The translations under genes and the position numbers were made by a program. This document shows, piece after piece, positions 37,246 through 47,110 of a stretch of 58,701 nt of DNA. Numbering within the stretch: the first letter of the stretch is position 1; each line of letters starts with the position of its first letter. Where the stretch lies: the NCBI GenBank assembly GCA_022579005.1, contig MU401679.1, positions 1 to 58,701 on the forward strand. The letters run 5' to 3'. The notes below the pieces were generated by a model. That model did no database searches. It was not told where the DNA came from and saw only the letters and a program-made list of their open reading frames with translations. Source of the DNA: Poronia punctata. Taxonomy: Eukaryota; Ascomycota; Sordariomycetes; Xylariales; Xylariaceae.

Positions 37246-39285
37246 TTATTTTAACAATATGCTCCACAGCGCGTCTTTGTCCATGTAATCGTGGTGTATG
37301 ATATTCACCAGCCAACAATCCTTACTCGCCGCCTCGAGGAACTTGGAGCTCTCAGACCCCTTGTTATAGACGCGTGCCCATTCGCCAAATATGCCAAATG
37401 CCTCCTCAGCCCATGCCCGGAAACTGACCTCTTCGATTATCGTCGGCGTCACGATCTCCTTTCCGGGGAACACACCCCATGTAACGGCATTGGTCGTGCT
37501 TTCGCCTGTACGGTAGCCTTCATCGCTATCATCTGTAGCCTGGCCAGCAGTAGAGGCCGTGACCGTCTTAGAGATGTCAGAAGACAGATATTCACCCGCC
37601 GCATTCGCTGCGTAGTACGTCACCATGCCGCTGACCCCGGGACTCTTGAGCTTCTCGTGTAACATTTTCCATGTCGAAGAAGGGACGAAGAACTCGACAA
37701 AGGCTTTCTGGAATATGAATCCGTGGCGTGGGCCCCAGCCGAAAGTCGGGTCCTCCGATCGCAATCCGTTCACGGCCGGCTGCGAGGCCACCGTCCACAG
37801 CCCTTGCTCATTGAGGCGCAGCAGCTGTTCGGTAATGGTCCCCGTCTCCTCGTGCACTTCTTCTTCCGTCCAGGGAATAGCACTTAGTTCCCCTTTGAGA
37901 TGTCGCACGAATAACCTGCTGACGTCTTCGAGGCTCTTGGGCTGGCCCCATAAAGCTCGGGCCTGCGCATGGGTTACGTGCAGAGTTGGCCCGTACCCAT
38001 CGATCTCACCGTAGGCGGGGGACCGCGCATCTCCCCAGCGACCGTTGGGAAAGTCATCCCAGGTGGCCTCGCGCCCGAGTGCACCCTCACCCTCAGATAT
38101 GGCCAGGGTGTTGGCGCGGGTATTGACAGCTTCCGCCTTGATTGCCGCATCTGCTTGTGACGCTTCGTATTCCGGATGCGACGGTGTGCGCTCAGATACA
38201 ATGACTCGATTATACGGCTCCGAACCGATGGTCGACGCCCTACGCCGCGAGGAAGGAGGACCGCTGATGACGAGGCCTGGTATGTTCGGCAGTGGGCCGT
38301 CATCATCTACAGCGGACTCGTCCTCGGCCGGATTGGTTATCAGATGGGTGCGTTCGATGATGAACGAAACGGCCTTTTCCAAGTTGAGAGTATAAAAATG
38401 GAAGCCCTTGGGGCCTGGGGTCCTGTTCTTGATCTCCTTGACTCGTTCGACTATTTCGCATAGAACATCTACACCAACGTTCTTTACCTTTTCGTCATCC
38501 TTTTTAACTGCGTCTAGACGGGCCATTATCGCATCGGGTACCTTGGCGTGGCTCAACTTTGTTGTCCGCTTGATCATTTGGTAGCTCTGGATGGGCATGA
38601 GCCCCGGGAGAATCGGTATCGTCTCGAAAGCACCGCTAGGGTGTTCTCTTAATCTCCTCTCAAACTTATCATATGCATCCGTGTCGAAGAACAGCTGCGT
38701 CATTAGGAAGTCGGCTCCAGCAAGCGTCTTGTCGACCAGGTATGGAAGATCATGTTCTAAACTCTGGCCCGAAGGATGACTCTCGTCCGCGTGCCCTTCC
38801 GGGTAGGTGGCAACACCTATGCAGAAGTAATTGCCATATTTTAACCTGATATACTTGACCAGATCGATAGCCCATACGAACCCTTCATCGAACGCATCCT
38901 CCGGGTCCTCGTTCGGATTCTGGTATTCGGCCGCTCTCGGGGGATCTCCCCTCAGGGCTAGAATGTTTCGAATGCCAAGAGCCTTGGCATCTTCCAAAGC
39001 CTGGTCTATCATTTTGCGGCTCATGTTTGTACATGTCAGGTGCAAACATGTAGTGAGGCCGAGTTCTCTCTGACATATCTCGGCTAGCTCCATCGATTTA
39101 CTCGCAGTAGAGCCACCGGCACCCCAGGTAACGTTTATGAAGAGGGGCCGCAACGCGCGTGCCATTCGGTCTAGGCGGTCCCGCAGATTCGAAAACCCTA
39201 TCGACGTTTTGGGTGGGAAGAATTCGAGGGAGAAGTAGTTCGCGTCCGCCGGTAAGGCCGCTATCTTGTCTGTGATTTTCTCCAT
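37246..39285 (-). CDS. MET12: Methylenetetrahydrofolate reductase, Met12 type
   Basis: Reduces 5,10-methylenetetrahydrofolate to 5-methyltetrahydrofolate with FAD, supplying the methyl group for methionine synthesis in the cytosol. A single exon of 679 residues from the ATG before EKITDKIAALP; an in-frame ATG nine codons upstream is also possible. The N-terminal TIM-barrel catalytic domain covers about residues 1-310, with SLEFFPPKT, FINVTWGAGGST, HLTCTNMSRK and NILALRGDPPR (flavin/folate site). A disordered Ser/Glu-rich linker follows, then the C-terminal eukaryotic regulatory domain from about 400 (FPNGRWGDARSPAYGEIDGYG, then WGPRHGFIFQKAFVEFF and TWGVFPGKE). The ATWDDFPNGRWGD/EIDGYGP pattern and IIHHDY near the end match Met12 better than Met13. 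Fungi usually carry both, so a Met13 copy is expected elsewhere. Confidence 0.92.
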   Translation of the reverse strand: MEKITDKIAALPADANYFSLEFFPPKTSIGFSNLRDRLDRMARALRPLFINVTWGAGGSTASKSMELAEICQRELGLTTCLHLTCTNMSRKMIDQALEDAKALGIRNILALRGDPPRAAEYQNPNEDPEDAFDEGFVWAIDLVKYIRLKYGNYFCIGVATYPEGHADESHPSGQSLEHDLPYLVDKTLAGADFLMTQLFFDTDAYDKFERRLREHPSGAFETIPILPGLMPIQSYQMIKRTTKLSHAKVPDAIMARLDAVKKDDEKVKNVGVDVLCEIVERVKEIKNRTPGPKGFHFYTLNLEKAVSFIIERTHLITNPAEDESAVDDDGPLPNIPGLVISGPPSSRRRASTIGSEPYNRVIVSERTPSHPEYEASQADAAIKAEAVNTRANTLAISEGEGALGREATWDDFPNGRWGDARSPAYGEIDGYGPTLHVTHAQARALWGQPKSLEDVSRLFVRHLKGELSAIPWTEEEVHEETGTITEQLLRLNEQGLWTVASQPAVNGLRSEDPTFGWGPRHGFIFQKAFVEFFVPSSTWKMLHEKLKSPGVSGMVTYYAANAAGEYLSSDISKTVTASTAGQATDDSDEGYRTGESTTNAVTWGVFPGKEIVTPTIIEEVSFRAWAEEAFGIFGEWARVYNKGSESSKFLEAASKDCWLVNIIHHDYMDKDALWSILLK

Positions 39286-40869
39286 GATGGGCAAGCAAGA
39301 ATACAACAACAATCCAACACGCTATTTTCGGACAGGCACTTTATCAGCACCGCAACTGGTGTACAGACGGGCTGGCGTAGAAGCGTGGCACCGAGAAATC
39401 TGGTTTAGGGGCTAGGACATGAAAAGCCCAAGAAGCGGGTTGTTGAACCCAACAGGAGGAGACGAATATTTTATGTCCCCTTGTTCCTTTTCCTAGAGAC
39501 GGCAGCGTTGGCAAAAGTATCTGTATAATAAGACGGCAAACAGCTTGACCTGTTCAGGATGGCACAGCGATTCTTGGCAGATTTATGACTAGAGATATCG
39601 TCGGTTTCTCGGTATTCGCAATCTCCCTTTCGAATTTGGTCACGAGGCAAAGCCAACTGCCGCCGCGATCGCAGTGAAGTGATTTCATTAAGGTGGGGTA
39701 CGTCCTTTCTTGGACGCGTCAATGATCAACCCCGCTATTCCTTTTAGATGCATACCCGCAAGTAGGCATTTGAATATTGTTAATATGGCTATTAGCCATT
39801 TAATCAATTTAACAAAGGATCTACAACGTATACAATGATGATTAGATCAACAGAACACTTTCCCAATCAAGTTATAAAACCGTTGAATCAATGCACGACC
39901 GTTTGATTAAAGTGGTTCCAAGATGTCATATCAGTATATTGACTATGGATCATATGTACCTTGGTCTGGTTTCTGAGGACAACAGGTGCTCTTAAACACA
40001 CTCTACATTTGCTTCTTTAGTGAACATACCATAATATTTGATGTTTGTTTTGGCATTACAGATTACTGCCGTATACTCGTAAGATGGAGTCACCTAAATA
40101 TCACCCCTTTTTCTCTGCCTATGGTCGAGATTCGACACATACTTATTTAATAGCACGTAGGTTAGGTATCTAGGTTAGGATAGGTAGTCTCCATGTGTAG
40201 GTACTCGTACGGGTAATTATTCCCTGCCAGCATACTTCGCTTCATCAGTCCTTCCTCGGACACTTTTCGCCAATGCGGCAATGCCCCATTTTAGGATGAA
40301 TAAGCTGATAAGCCCTGTAGTCAGACTGAAGATACACTAGGTATTCCTTCCCCAGATCTCTCGGTACTAACGAGCACAAGTGGTATATTTCCGTCCAACG
40401 TACATGGAGATACCTTCCTACAAGATAAGGGACTAGCAAGGGGCCCGGTCGTCTCATCAGTGACCACATAGCTTGATTCCACACTAGTTTTATGTTCATT
40501 ATTCGCCCCATGCCCACGTTTTCTCGGCTCAATATTCCATCCGGGGCTTGGGGGTCTCCGCTCAGTAGGTTAAAGGTAGTTAGACGGATCTTGGTTTCTT
40601 GACCGAGCCATGCAATCATTACCGGAGCAGATGGACAGAGAGGTGCATTTGTCATCGGGTCGGCCGATAAAACCCAGACTAGCAGATTCCCATGGCGCTG
40701 GATAAGCATGGATTTTGCCAATTGAGTTGGTAGTTTTAGTCCAGACTCTACTTACTACGCAAGGTTAACGTTCTCCCAACTTAACCCCTCCGCTTGTGAC
40801 TTTTTCTTGTCTTTTCTACATGATAAAGCGTAGACGGAGTGAATAATTATAATAATAGTAAAAGTCGAG
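39286..40869. other. Divergent intergenic region between MTHFR and aminotransferase genes
   Basis: Both flanking genes are transcribed away from it, so it should contain both promoters. No clear TATA element or known binding word was identified with confidence. One minus-strand open frame (40245-40709) is listed separately. Confidence 0.5.
40245..40709 (-). CDS. Orphan open frame, doubtful
   Basis: A 154-codon frame from its first ATG. The text (for example WNQAMWSLMRRPGPLLVPYL and SLVPRDLGKEYLVYLQSDY) has varied amino acids but no recognised domain, signal peptide or repeat. It lies in the probable promoter region of the aminotransferase on the opposite strand. It could be an orphan gene, a remnant or chance; I lean towards chance. 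Confidence 0.2.
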   Translation of the reverse strand: MLIQRHGNLLVWVLSADPMTNAPLCPSAPVMIAWLGQETKIRLTTFNLLSGDPQAPDGILSRENVGMGRIMNIKLVWNQAMWSLMRRPGPLLVPYLVGRYLHVRWTEIYHLCSLVPRDLGKEYLVYLQSDYRAYQLIHPKMGHCRIGEKCPRKD

Positions 40870-42827
40870 ATGGAGGGGTCTAGCTTTCGTTCTCCCGCAG
40901 AGTTCAAGCCGGCGCCGAAGGACATGAGCCATCATTATTCGGACCTTACCAAGGCGAGGAAGCCGAGCGATCTGAAGAAATTCTATAAATTCTTCGCCAT
41001 TCCCAGCATCGGGAACTTCGCCGGTGGTTAGTATATATACAATTTACCTAACCTAGCATCTTGCGAACTAATTCCGGGAATCAGGCTTGCCTCATCCTCA
41101 ATACTTCCCCTTCGACACGCTCGAGGCGCAAACGGCAAAACCCAACCGATGGACCCCGACACCTAACCGACCCGGCGGGGAAGACGTCGTATCATCGTCA
41201 CCTCGTAGGACGAATAAAACCGCATCACATCTCGTCGTCCCGCACGACGACACAACTACAGACCTCACCAAGAGAATCGACTTGGCCACGGCTCTTCAGT
41301 ACGGACAGGCTTCCGGCTATCCGCCTCTCGCTTCCTACATCCGCCAATTTTCGCGTGAGGTCTTACATCCCAATGTGCCGTACCAAGGCGGCCCCGAGAC
41401 AGCCCTTACGGTGGGCTCGACTGACGGCTTCAGCAAGACGCTCGACGTCTTCACTAATATCTGGATCGAAGGGAAAAGTGATGTCAGGGAACGACAGGGT
41501 CTGCTGACCGATGTGTTTATGTACCCTTTGATTTTGAACCAAGCCCTACCGAGGGGTATCCAGATCTGTCCCGTTGAAGTGGATGATGAAGGTATGGCGC
41601 CACACGGCCCCGGTGGCCTGGAAGATGTGTTGGCGAACTGGGATGATACAAAGGGGAAAAGACCCCATTTATTGTACACCGTCACGTAAGTTAAGTTACA
41701 CAAAGCCTCCCGTTACTATCGCACCCGCTGACTGACAGTCTAGAATGGGACATAACCCAACCAGCGGCGTCCTATCTCTCGAGAGGAGGCGGGAGCTCTA
41801 CAAAATATGTAGCAAGTACGACGTGATCATCGTCGAAGACGACCCATACTGGTATCTGCAATTTCCCTCCGCTGAAGTAGAGGAAGCAAAAGCGCGGAAT
41901 AAACCAATACCCGGATTCAAAGCCGCCGCCAATACATTACCCAAGAAGTCAGGCCACCCCTTTATAGATTCCCTAGTCCCTTCATTCCTGAACATCGATA
42001 CCGACGGCCGAGTCGTCCGCCTAGACACCTTCTCCAAAACCATCGCGCCAGGCTGTCGTCTCGGCTGGGTAACATCGACGCCCGAGATCTGCGAGCGCAT
42101 CATCGGCGTCAGCGAGGCCACCACCCAGCAGCCATCAGGCTTCGTCCAGTCCGTCGTAGCGGAGAGCATCATGGGTCCGCAACCGGAAGCCGCTTCAATC
42201 TTCGCCTCGCGGTCGCGCGCCCAGCAGCGCACTTTCTCCGGATGGAAGACTGAAGGCTGGGTGCGCTGGCTTGCCGGTCTGCGCGGCGAGTACGAGAGAC
42301 GGATGAACGTGACGTGTGCGCGTCTCGAAGAAAACGCATATCAGCTGAAACAGTCGACGCCTACACGTGATGGCGACGACGACTGGGGAGTCATTACGAA
42401 GACACAGCTATACGAATTCGCCTGGCCGCGAGGCGGCATGTTTGTGTGGCTCAAGATCCGTTTCGAGGCCCATCCCTTGTTTGGCGCGAGAGGATCGCAG
42501 GGAAATGTGATCAATGGCACTGCGCTCTCGACTGCGCTCATGTTGTTCCTCACGCACAAGCCATACCTTGTCCTAGCAAGTCCCGGCATGATGTTCAGCG
42601 CTACGCCACAAATTGCGGCTGAACGGGGCTGGGCCTACTACCGTCTGTGCTTTGCTGCCGAGGCAGACGACAAGATTGCCTCCTGCTCCACGCGCTTCGG
42701 CCAGGGCGTGCAGAAATTCTGGCGTATCAAAAAGGTTGCCGAGCTTGAGGCCCTATTGGATGAGGCGGCTGCCTTGGATGTGGAGGAAGCTGAAGATGTG
42801 ACAAATATGGGCTGGATAGGATGCTAA
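40870..42827 (+). CDS. PLP-dependent aminotransferase, Aro8 family (aromatic/2-aminoadipate type)
   Basis: Fold-type I aminotransferase that exchanges amino groups between aromatic (or 2-aminoadipate/kynurenine-like) amino acids and 2-oxo acids. Exons 40870-41026, 41085-41685 and 41744-42827 give about 613 residues. The N-terminal block ARKPSDLKKFYKFF, then GNFAGGLPHPQYFPF is typical of fungal Aro8 proteins. NPTSG (Asn about 257) and the EDDPYWYLQ segment (Asp about 285, Tyr about 288) contact the cofactor. The Schiff-base Lys is about 351 in TFSKTIAPGCRLGW. The first donor is GTTAGT; phases join TVT to MGHNPTSG cleanly. At 613 residues it is longer than yeast Aro8 (about 500); the extra length comes partly from insertions around residues 70-100 and 285-340 and from an acidic tail. 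Paralogues are common in these fungi, so substrate preference is not assigned. Confidence 0.88.
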
Positions 42828-43168
42828 TGCAGACAGTTGGGTAACGGTCAGGCACGATTGGCCAGGCGTCAAATCTATAGGTACCTCCTGTATAGAGGTT
42901 GAGTAAACCGCTTGTAACGACATCATGATACTTTTGGCTCGGACACATTCACTCTGGAATATCTCATCACTGCTGTATGCGTTTCGAAATTTATTGATTT
43001 CACATGTCATTACGCTTAGAAGAAAGAAACAGTTAGGGCGTGGAATACTCATAATGACAAGTCAATTGATTCATGCGACCCTATGAACCCATTACGCCCA
43101 TGACAATCACAACCAATGCTTTCTTATCCCATCCCTTTAGACAAGCTGCTCACCAAGCTAGTCTGAGT
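42828..43168. other. Convergent intergenic region, aminotransferase and RPL4 3' ends
   Basis: Only 341 bases separate the two stop codons on opposite strands. The two transcripts may overlap at their 3' ends. No other structure seen. Confidence 0.5.
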
Positions 43169-44488
43169 TTAATCCTCCTTGAGGACGCTGAGGAAAGCCT
43201 CGGGAGTCTTCAAGGGCTTGCCAGCCTCCGCCTTTTGCTGACCAAGCTCGTTCTTTACGAACGTAGAGTGGTAAGGGTTGAAGCGCAGCATGATCTGCTT
43301 GTTGCGGAGAGGGTTCTTCTGGACACCAGCACGCTTGGTCAACGAGCTGCCCTTGGGGGCGCGTAGCACGCTCTGGATTTCGGAGCTGTTGATCAGACGG
43401 CTGAGGTCGGCCTGAGAAACGACGTTGGAAGGTAGGAGGAAGTCCTTCTTGAGGTCGGAGGGGGTGGTGGTGGTGCCGTAGATGTTGTCGAGAGCCTTGA
43501 AAGCAGCCGAGGTCCAGACGATGAATCGGCCAAGGTGACCACCGGGGGCCAGCTGGAGAAGGTTCAGGGCGTAGACGGAGCAGGTCTCAACACCGGGCAG
43601 GTTGCGGGTTCCCTTGACGAGCTCCTTGCCGTCGACCTCAGGGTCGTAGATGACTAGAGGTCCGCGTCTCTGGCGATGGCGGCGACCACGCATCTTACCC
43701 TTACCGGCGCGCAGCTTCTTCGACTTCTTAGCCTTGATGATATCGGCGGAAGCACCAACGGCGGAGAGGATAGAGAAAGCGTTTGCGGTCTTAGCAGCGG
43801 CGCCTCCCTCGAAGACGGCCGAATCGATGACTAGGGGAACCTCGGGGACGTTGGAAATTTGGTGGCCACGAGCCAGGAGAAGAGGGGCAACAGCGGAAGC
43901 AGCCAGAGCGGAAGCGGTAGCGAATCGCCTGTTTTGCCCTGTTAATTTCCCAACCAACTGCATTGACATATATCCTGTACTTACTTCTGACCCTGGTTGA
44001 TCTTGATGTGCCACTTGCGCCAGATCTTGGTAGGGGCGAACATGCGACCGGATCGGCACATGTTACCGAAGGCAGCCTGACCAGCACGGTGAGTACCACC
44101 ACCGGAAACACGGGGGATACGGGCAACAGCGCGACCTGAGCCAAATTGTCAGCAATTCATTCCAAACTACCTTTCTTTCCCCGTGTATTCCATGCGCATA
44201 TTTCCATGTAGTCAATCCACCTTCATAGAGACATATCCATCCAATTCGCATCGCTTTGGAGGGCAAAAAATAGGGCGACTAACCAGTTCCCCACGACTCG
44301 GCAGAGGTCTGGTGACCGGCCTTCTCGCTCACGGAGTACGGCTGGCGCTTGTTCTTGGCCATGCCAGTGTGAACCTGCTGGACGATATCCGGTCGGATAG
44401 GCGCCGTGAAGACGGTAGGGATAGGATGGGTAGCTCCCGAAGGAGTACCATCTTTACCGATGATTGTGACAGTAGGTCTCGAAGCCAT
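43169..44488 (-). CDS. RPL4: Large-subunit ribosomal protein uL4 (RPL4)
   Basis: Structural protein of the 60S subunit whose long internal loop lines the exit tunnel. Three coding exons on the minus strand, 44488-44284, 44135-43985 and 43928-43169, give 371 residues, close to the yeast 362. The protein opens [14 protein letters not shown] and continues SYSEKAGH-type sequence (here [19 protein letters not shown]), [31 protein letters not shown] and later [20 protein letters not shown], the classic conserved uL4 segments. The C-terminal Lys/Gln-rich extension is eukaryotic. Donors are GTTAGT and GTAAGT. A further intron in the 5' leader (44601-44512) is supported by GTACGC and a TACTAAC branch site followed by CCACAG. 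Multiple introns near the start are usual in fungal ribosomal-protein genes. Confidence 0.97.
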
Positions 44489-44511
44489 CGTGAAGTCGCT
44501 GGGCTGTGAAG

Positions 44512-44601
44512 CTGTGGGTTAGTAAAAACTGTCGGATAATGCACAAGGCAAGATCAAGTAGGCCTAAACCCAATGTTATAATTTGGGGGCAGTATGCGTA
44601 C
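44512..44601 (-). other. RPL4: Predicted 5' untranslated intron of RPL4
   Basis: On the minus strand a GTACGC donor at 44601 is followed by a perfect TACTAAC branch site and a CCACAG acceptor ending at 44512, 23 bases before the ATG. The 90-base length suits fungal introns. Confidence 0.65.
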
Positions 44602-45449
44602 CTCGACTCGGTGGGCGGATGGCTAGAGATTTTGGGTGATAAATTGTCGAGTCGAAAATTACTGATGAGGTTCCCCAAATTAATTTTCTCTTTGTGGGAG
44701 TGGAGGGCTAGTCGGTTCGGCTTGAGGCACCAGCCAGCTGTCTGACAGCCATGAGCTGCCCACTGCCAAGTGTTGACTAGTGCTCATCCTATCGCATTGT
44801 GGATTAACTATGGCCAAGAAAGCTAACCAACCAAAATTTTCTACAGTATGTACCGAGAACTACCCGTGGAAAATAGGCTGTAGGCGCGTTTCGGGATGTA
44901 CTTGTACATGTACGTAAACATCTAGTCTACCCACGATGGTGAAAGCTGCGGAACCACGCAAGTTGGTATCTTCCTGCCCCTCCCCCTCACTGTGCATCGT
45001 TTTGTACGTGTAGAAATTGCTACGTACCTCAGAGCTGTTTCATTTAAAGCTCAAGGTAAACTCGAATGCCACATGTCTTCCAGCCGACATATGAATAGCC
45101 GCACAACAAGGAGATTTAATGTTGGTTGACGTAATGAATGACCGCGCCCTACGGCACTTGCCGGTGGTATCAAGTTTGGTAAGTCCATCGAGAATGAGGC
45201 ATAGGGGTTATGTTAGGCGGACAATATAACTTGATATTCCATCACGAAATCCGACATTTCTCATTGGGCAGGCTATAAAAACCGTTTATCGTAATTACTT
45301 GTCAACCGGGGTAGAGATTCCCGCCTAGTACTTATACCAGGCGTAGATAAAGATATCTATCATGTCTCTGACCCCTAAAAGGCATGCGCCTTGCATCCGG
45401 CAAGCTGAGGCCATGCCGGGAGGCTAGCAGTATGCTTCACAGGTTCAGA
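44602..45449. other. Intergenic: RPL4 promoter and eIF1 3' side
   Basis: No open frame of interest. It should hold the RPL4 promoter and the end of the eIF1 transcript, both on the minus strand. No ribosomal-protein promoter word was identified with confidence. Confidence 0.45.
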
Positions 45450-46019
45450 CTAAAAGCCGTGGACCTTGATTTTCTTCCCATCAAGCTCAAGTCCGTCTTT
45501 GGCAGTCAGAAAGTCCTCTGCGCCATGTTAGCTCGTCGGAGTCAATCCACCAGTAGAACCGAACAACGAGGGATACGTACGCATAGCCTTGCGCTGATCG
45601 CCTTGCAACTGGATAACCTCGCCCATTTTACTATCAGTCACGACGGTACCATTGCAAGCAAACTTCTTTTTGATGACAGTGAGAATCTTCTTCTGGTCAA
45701 ACTTCTTGGGTAAACCCTGGACAGTGGTCAAAGTTTTGCGACCATTGCGCTCTATATCGGTCAGCTAAACAAGACGGGGCGAGCTGATAGAAGAGAAAAT
45801 CCTGGTTGGGTAACAAGGACAGGCGACACTAACGTTGGATTCGGATATGCACGTAATCCTCCTGCTGGCTCTTTACTGTACCGGTGCCTTCATCTGCTTC
45901 AGCATCATGGAAGGGATCTAGACATAGGGGCCAATTAGCGGGGCACTGTGGCAAGGTTGTCAACAAAACTCTAGGCGCTGAAGCAACTTGCCAAAGGATT
46001 TAAGGTTCTCGATGGACAT
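45450..46019 (-). CDS. SUI1: Translation initiation factor eIF1 (SUI1)
   Basis: eIF1 binds the 40S subunit near the P site and polices start-codon choice during scanning. Four short exons on the minus strand, 46019-45992, 45917-45834, 45751-45581 and 45517-45450, give 116 residues, the family's usual length. The first exon encodes only MSIENLKSF plus one base. The conserved core reads HIRIQQRNGRKTLTTVQGLP, then KKILTVIKKKFACNGTVV, MGEVIQLQGDQRK and the C-terminal IKVHGF. Intron 1 begins GC instead of GT (G|GCAAGT) and ends CTAG; phase and protein continuity (SF|DPFHD) require it. Intron 3 uses GTACGT. Open-frame scans see only exon 3, so the gene is easily missed. Confidence 0.95.
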
Positions 46020-47024
46020 CTATGGCGGCTTTAACGACAAGCTTGAATTGTTGAGTAGGTAATATTATGGTTTGACTCGATGTAACGTGATTTGGCTCGG
46101 TTTGTTATTTTGGAGATGTGACGGTGTGGTTTGGACTGAGGACGTAGTAGGTTAGGTTGTATTGATGTATTAACGTCTGACTTTAGGACTGAGGACGTGG
46201 CATTGTTGAACAGTTATTTTATGTACCCAATCTCAGGTGCAGGAGTGCAGGTGCTCTCCGGGGCCTTCCCATTTGCCCCGAGGTTTAACCCTGACTTCAG
46301 TACCTTTCTACTTGTACTTTGCAGTAGGAAACATGAGCTCACAAGTAGAAACACATTAATCAATAAGTCTTTCCAAGACATGGATCGCTATGCTCGTGTA
46401 CGTGTAGATACGAAATCGCTGGATGAAAATAGCACATTCTTGATACCTACTTAGTCAACATCATATTTATCGCGATCGCGCTTGTTGCTATAGCAAATGA
46501 TGCAGCACAACATGGTAAATAAGTAGCCAGGAGCGTACAATAGGGCAGATATGCCTACATCTACTACATGCACTTTTCTGCGATGCAGCAGTACCCATTG
46601 ATACTCGCTTGGGATTTTCTCTGGTGATGCCTTGCTTCACGTTTTTTTGATGCTCATCAATTCAGACGAGCCCCAGGGGCCAGGGCTGCCGGGTAGGGAA
46701 TGCGGGGCGTTCCGGTGCCAACGATACAGAGTGTCCCCGAAACCTTTTATGTGTAAGTAGGTATGTGTGCCGTACCTATTACCTCGCCGTACTCATGGTC
46801 TTGGGCATCTTAAAAGCTCTCAGATGTTGTCATGCCAACATCCTCTATTTATTAATATGTCTCTATAGATGGTATATTAGGTACATAACTTAAGATCATA
46901 GGTTTGACAGACAAGTTCCTATTATTTACAAAAAACTTCGGTGCCTTCTATAATACAATTGCTAAAAAGTGGGACAAAAGCTACCGGGTACTTTTAACAG
47001 CATTGAGCAAAATCTGCCATACAA
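46020..47024. other. eIF1 promoter region and upstream DNA
   Basis: Non-coding between the eIF1 start and tRNA-Glu. An 85-codon frame at 46197-46454 lacks features. AT-rich runs near 46850-46960. Confidence 0.45.
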
Positions 47025-47110
47025 TCCGAATTGGTGTAGTGGCTAACATTTGACGCTCTCATATCGCAAGATGTGCCGTCAAGCCCGGGGTTCGATTCCC
47101 CGATTCGGAG
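47025..47110 (+). tRNA. tRNA-Glu(CTC) with a 14-base intron
   Basis: The ends TCCGAAT and ATTCGGA form a seven-pair acceptor stem with discriminator G at 47110. The D arm contains the GTGTAGTGGCTA A-box segment; the T arm CGGGG TTCGATT CCCCG carries the B box. The anticodon stem is TGACG (47051-47055) with CGTCA (47077-47081). The loop gives anticodon CTC at 47058-47060, reading GAG. The loop is 14 bases too long; the intron fits at 47062-47075, immediately after position 37, the usual site. Mature length is 72 before CCA. A TTTT at about 47120-47123 can end RNA polymerase III transcription. Confidence 0.93.

Noticed and set aside
44136..44283. Possible snoRNA in the first coding intron of RPL4 (147 bases, longer than the others)
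   Set aside because: No convincing paired C (RTGATGA) and D (CTGA) boxes or H/ACA signature could be found.
37246..46019. A metabolic gene cluster formed by MTHFR, aminotransferase and neighbours
   Set aside because: The neighbours are ribosomal protein and initiation factor genes on mixed strands with ordinary spacing; no biosynthetic backbone enzyme, transporter or pathway regulator accompanies them.
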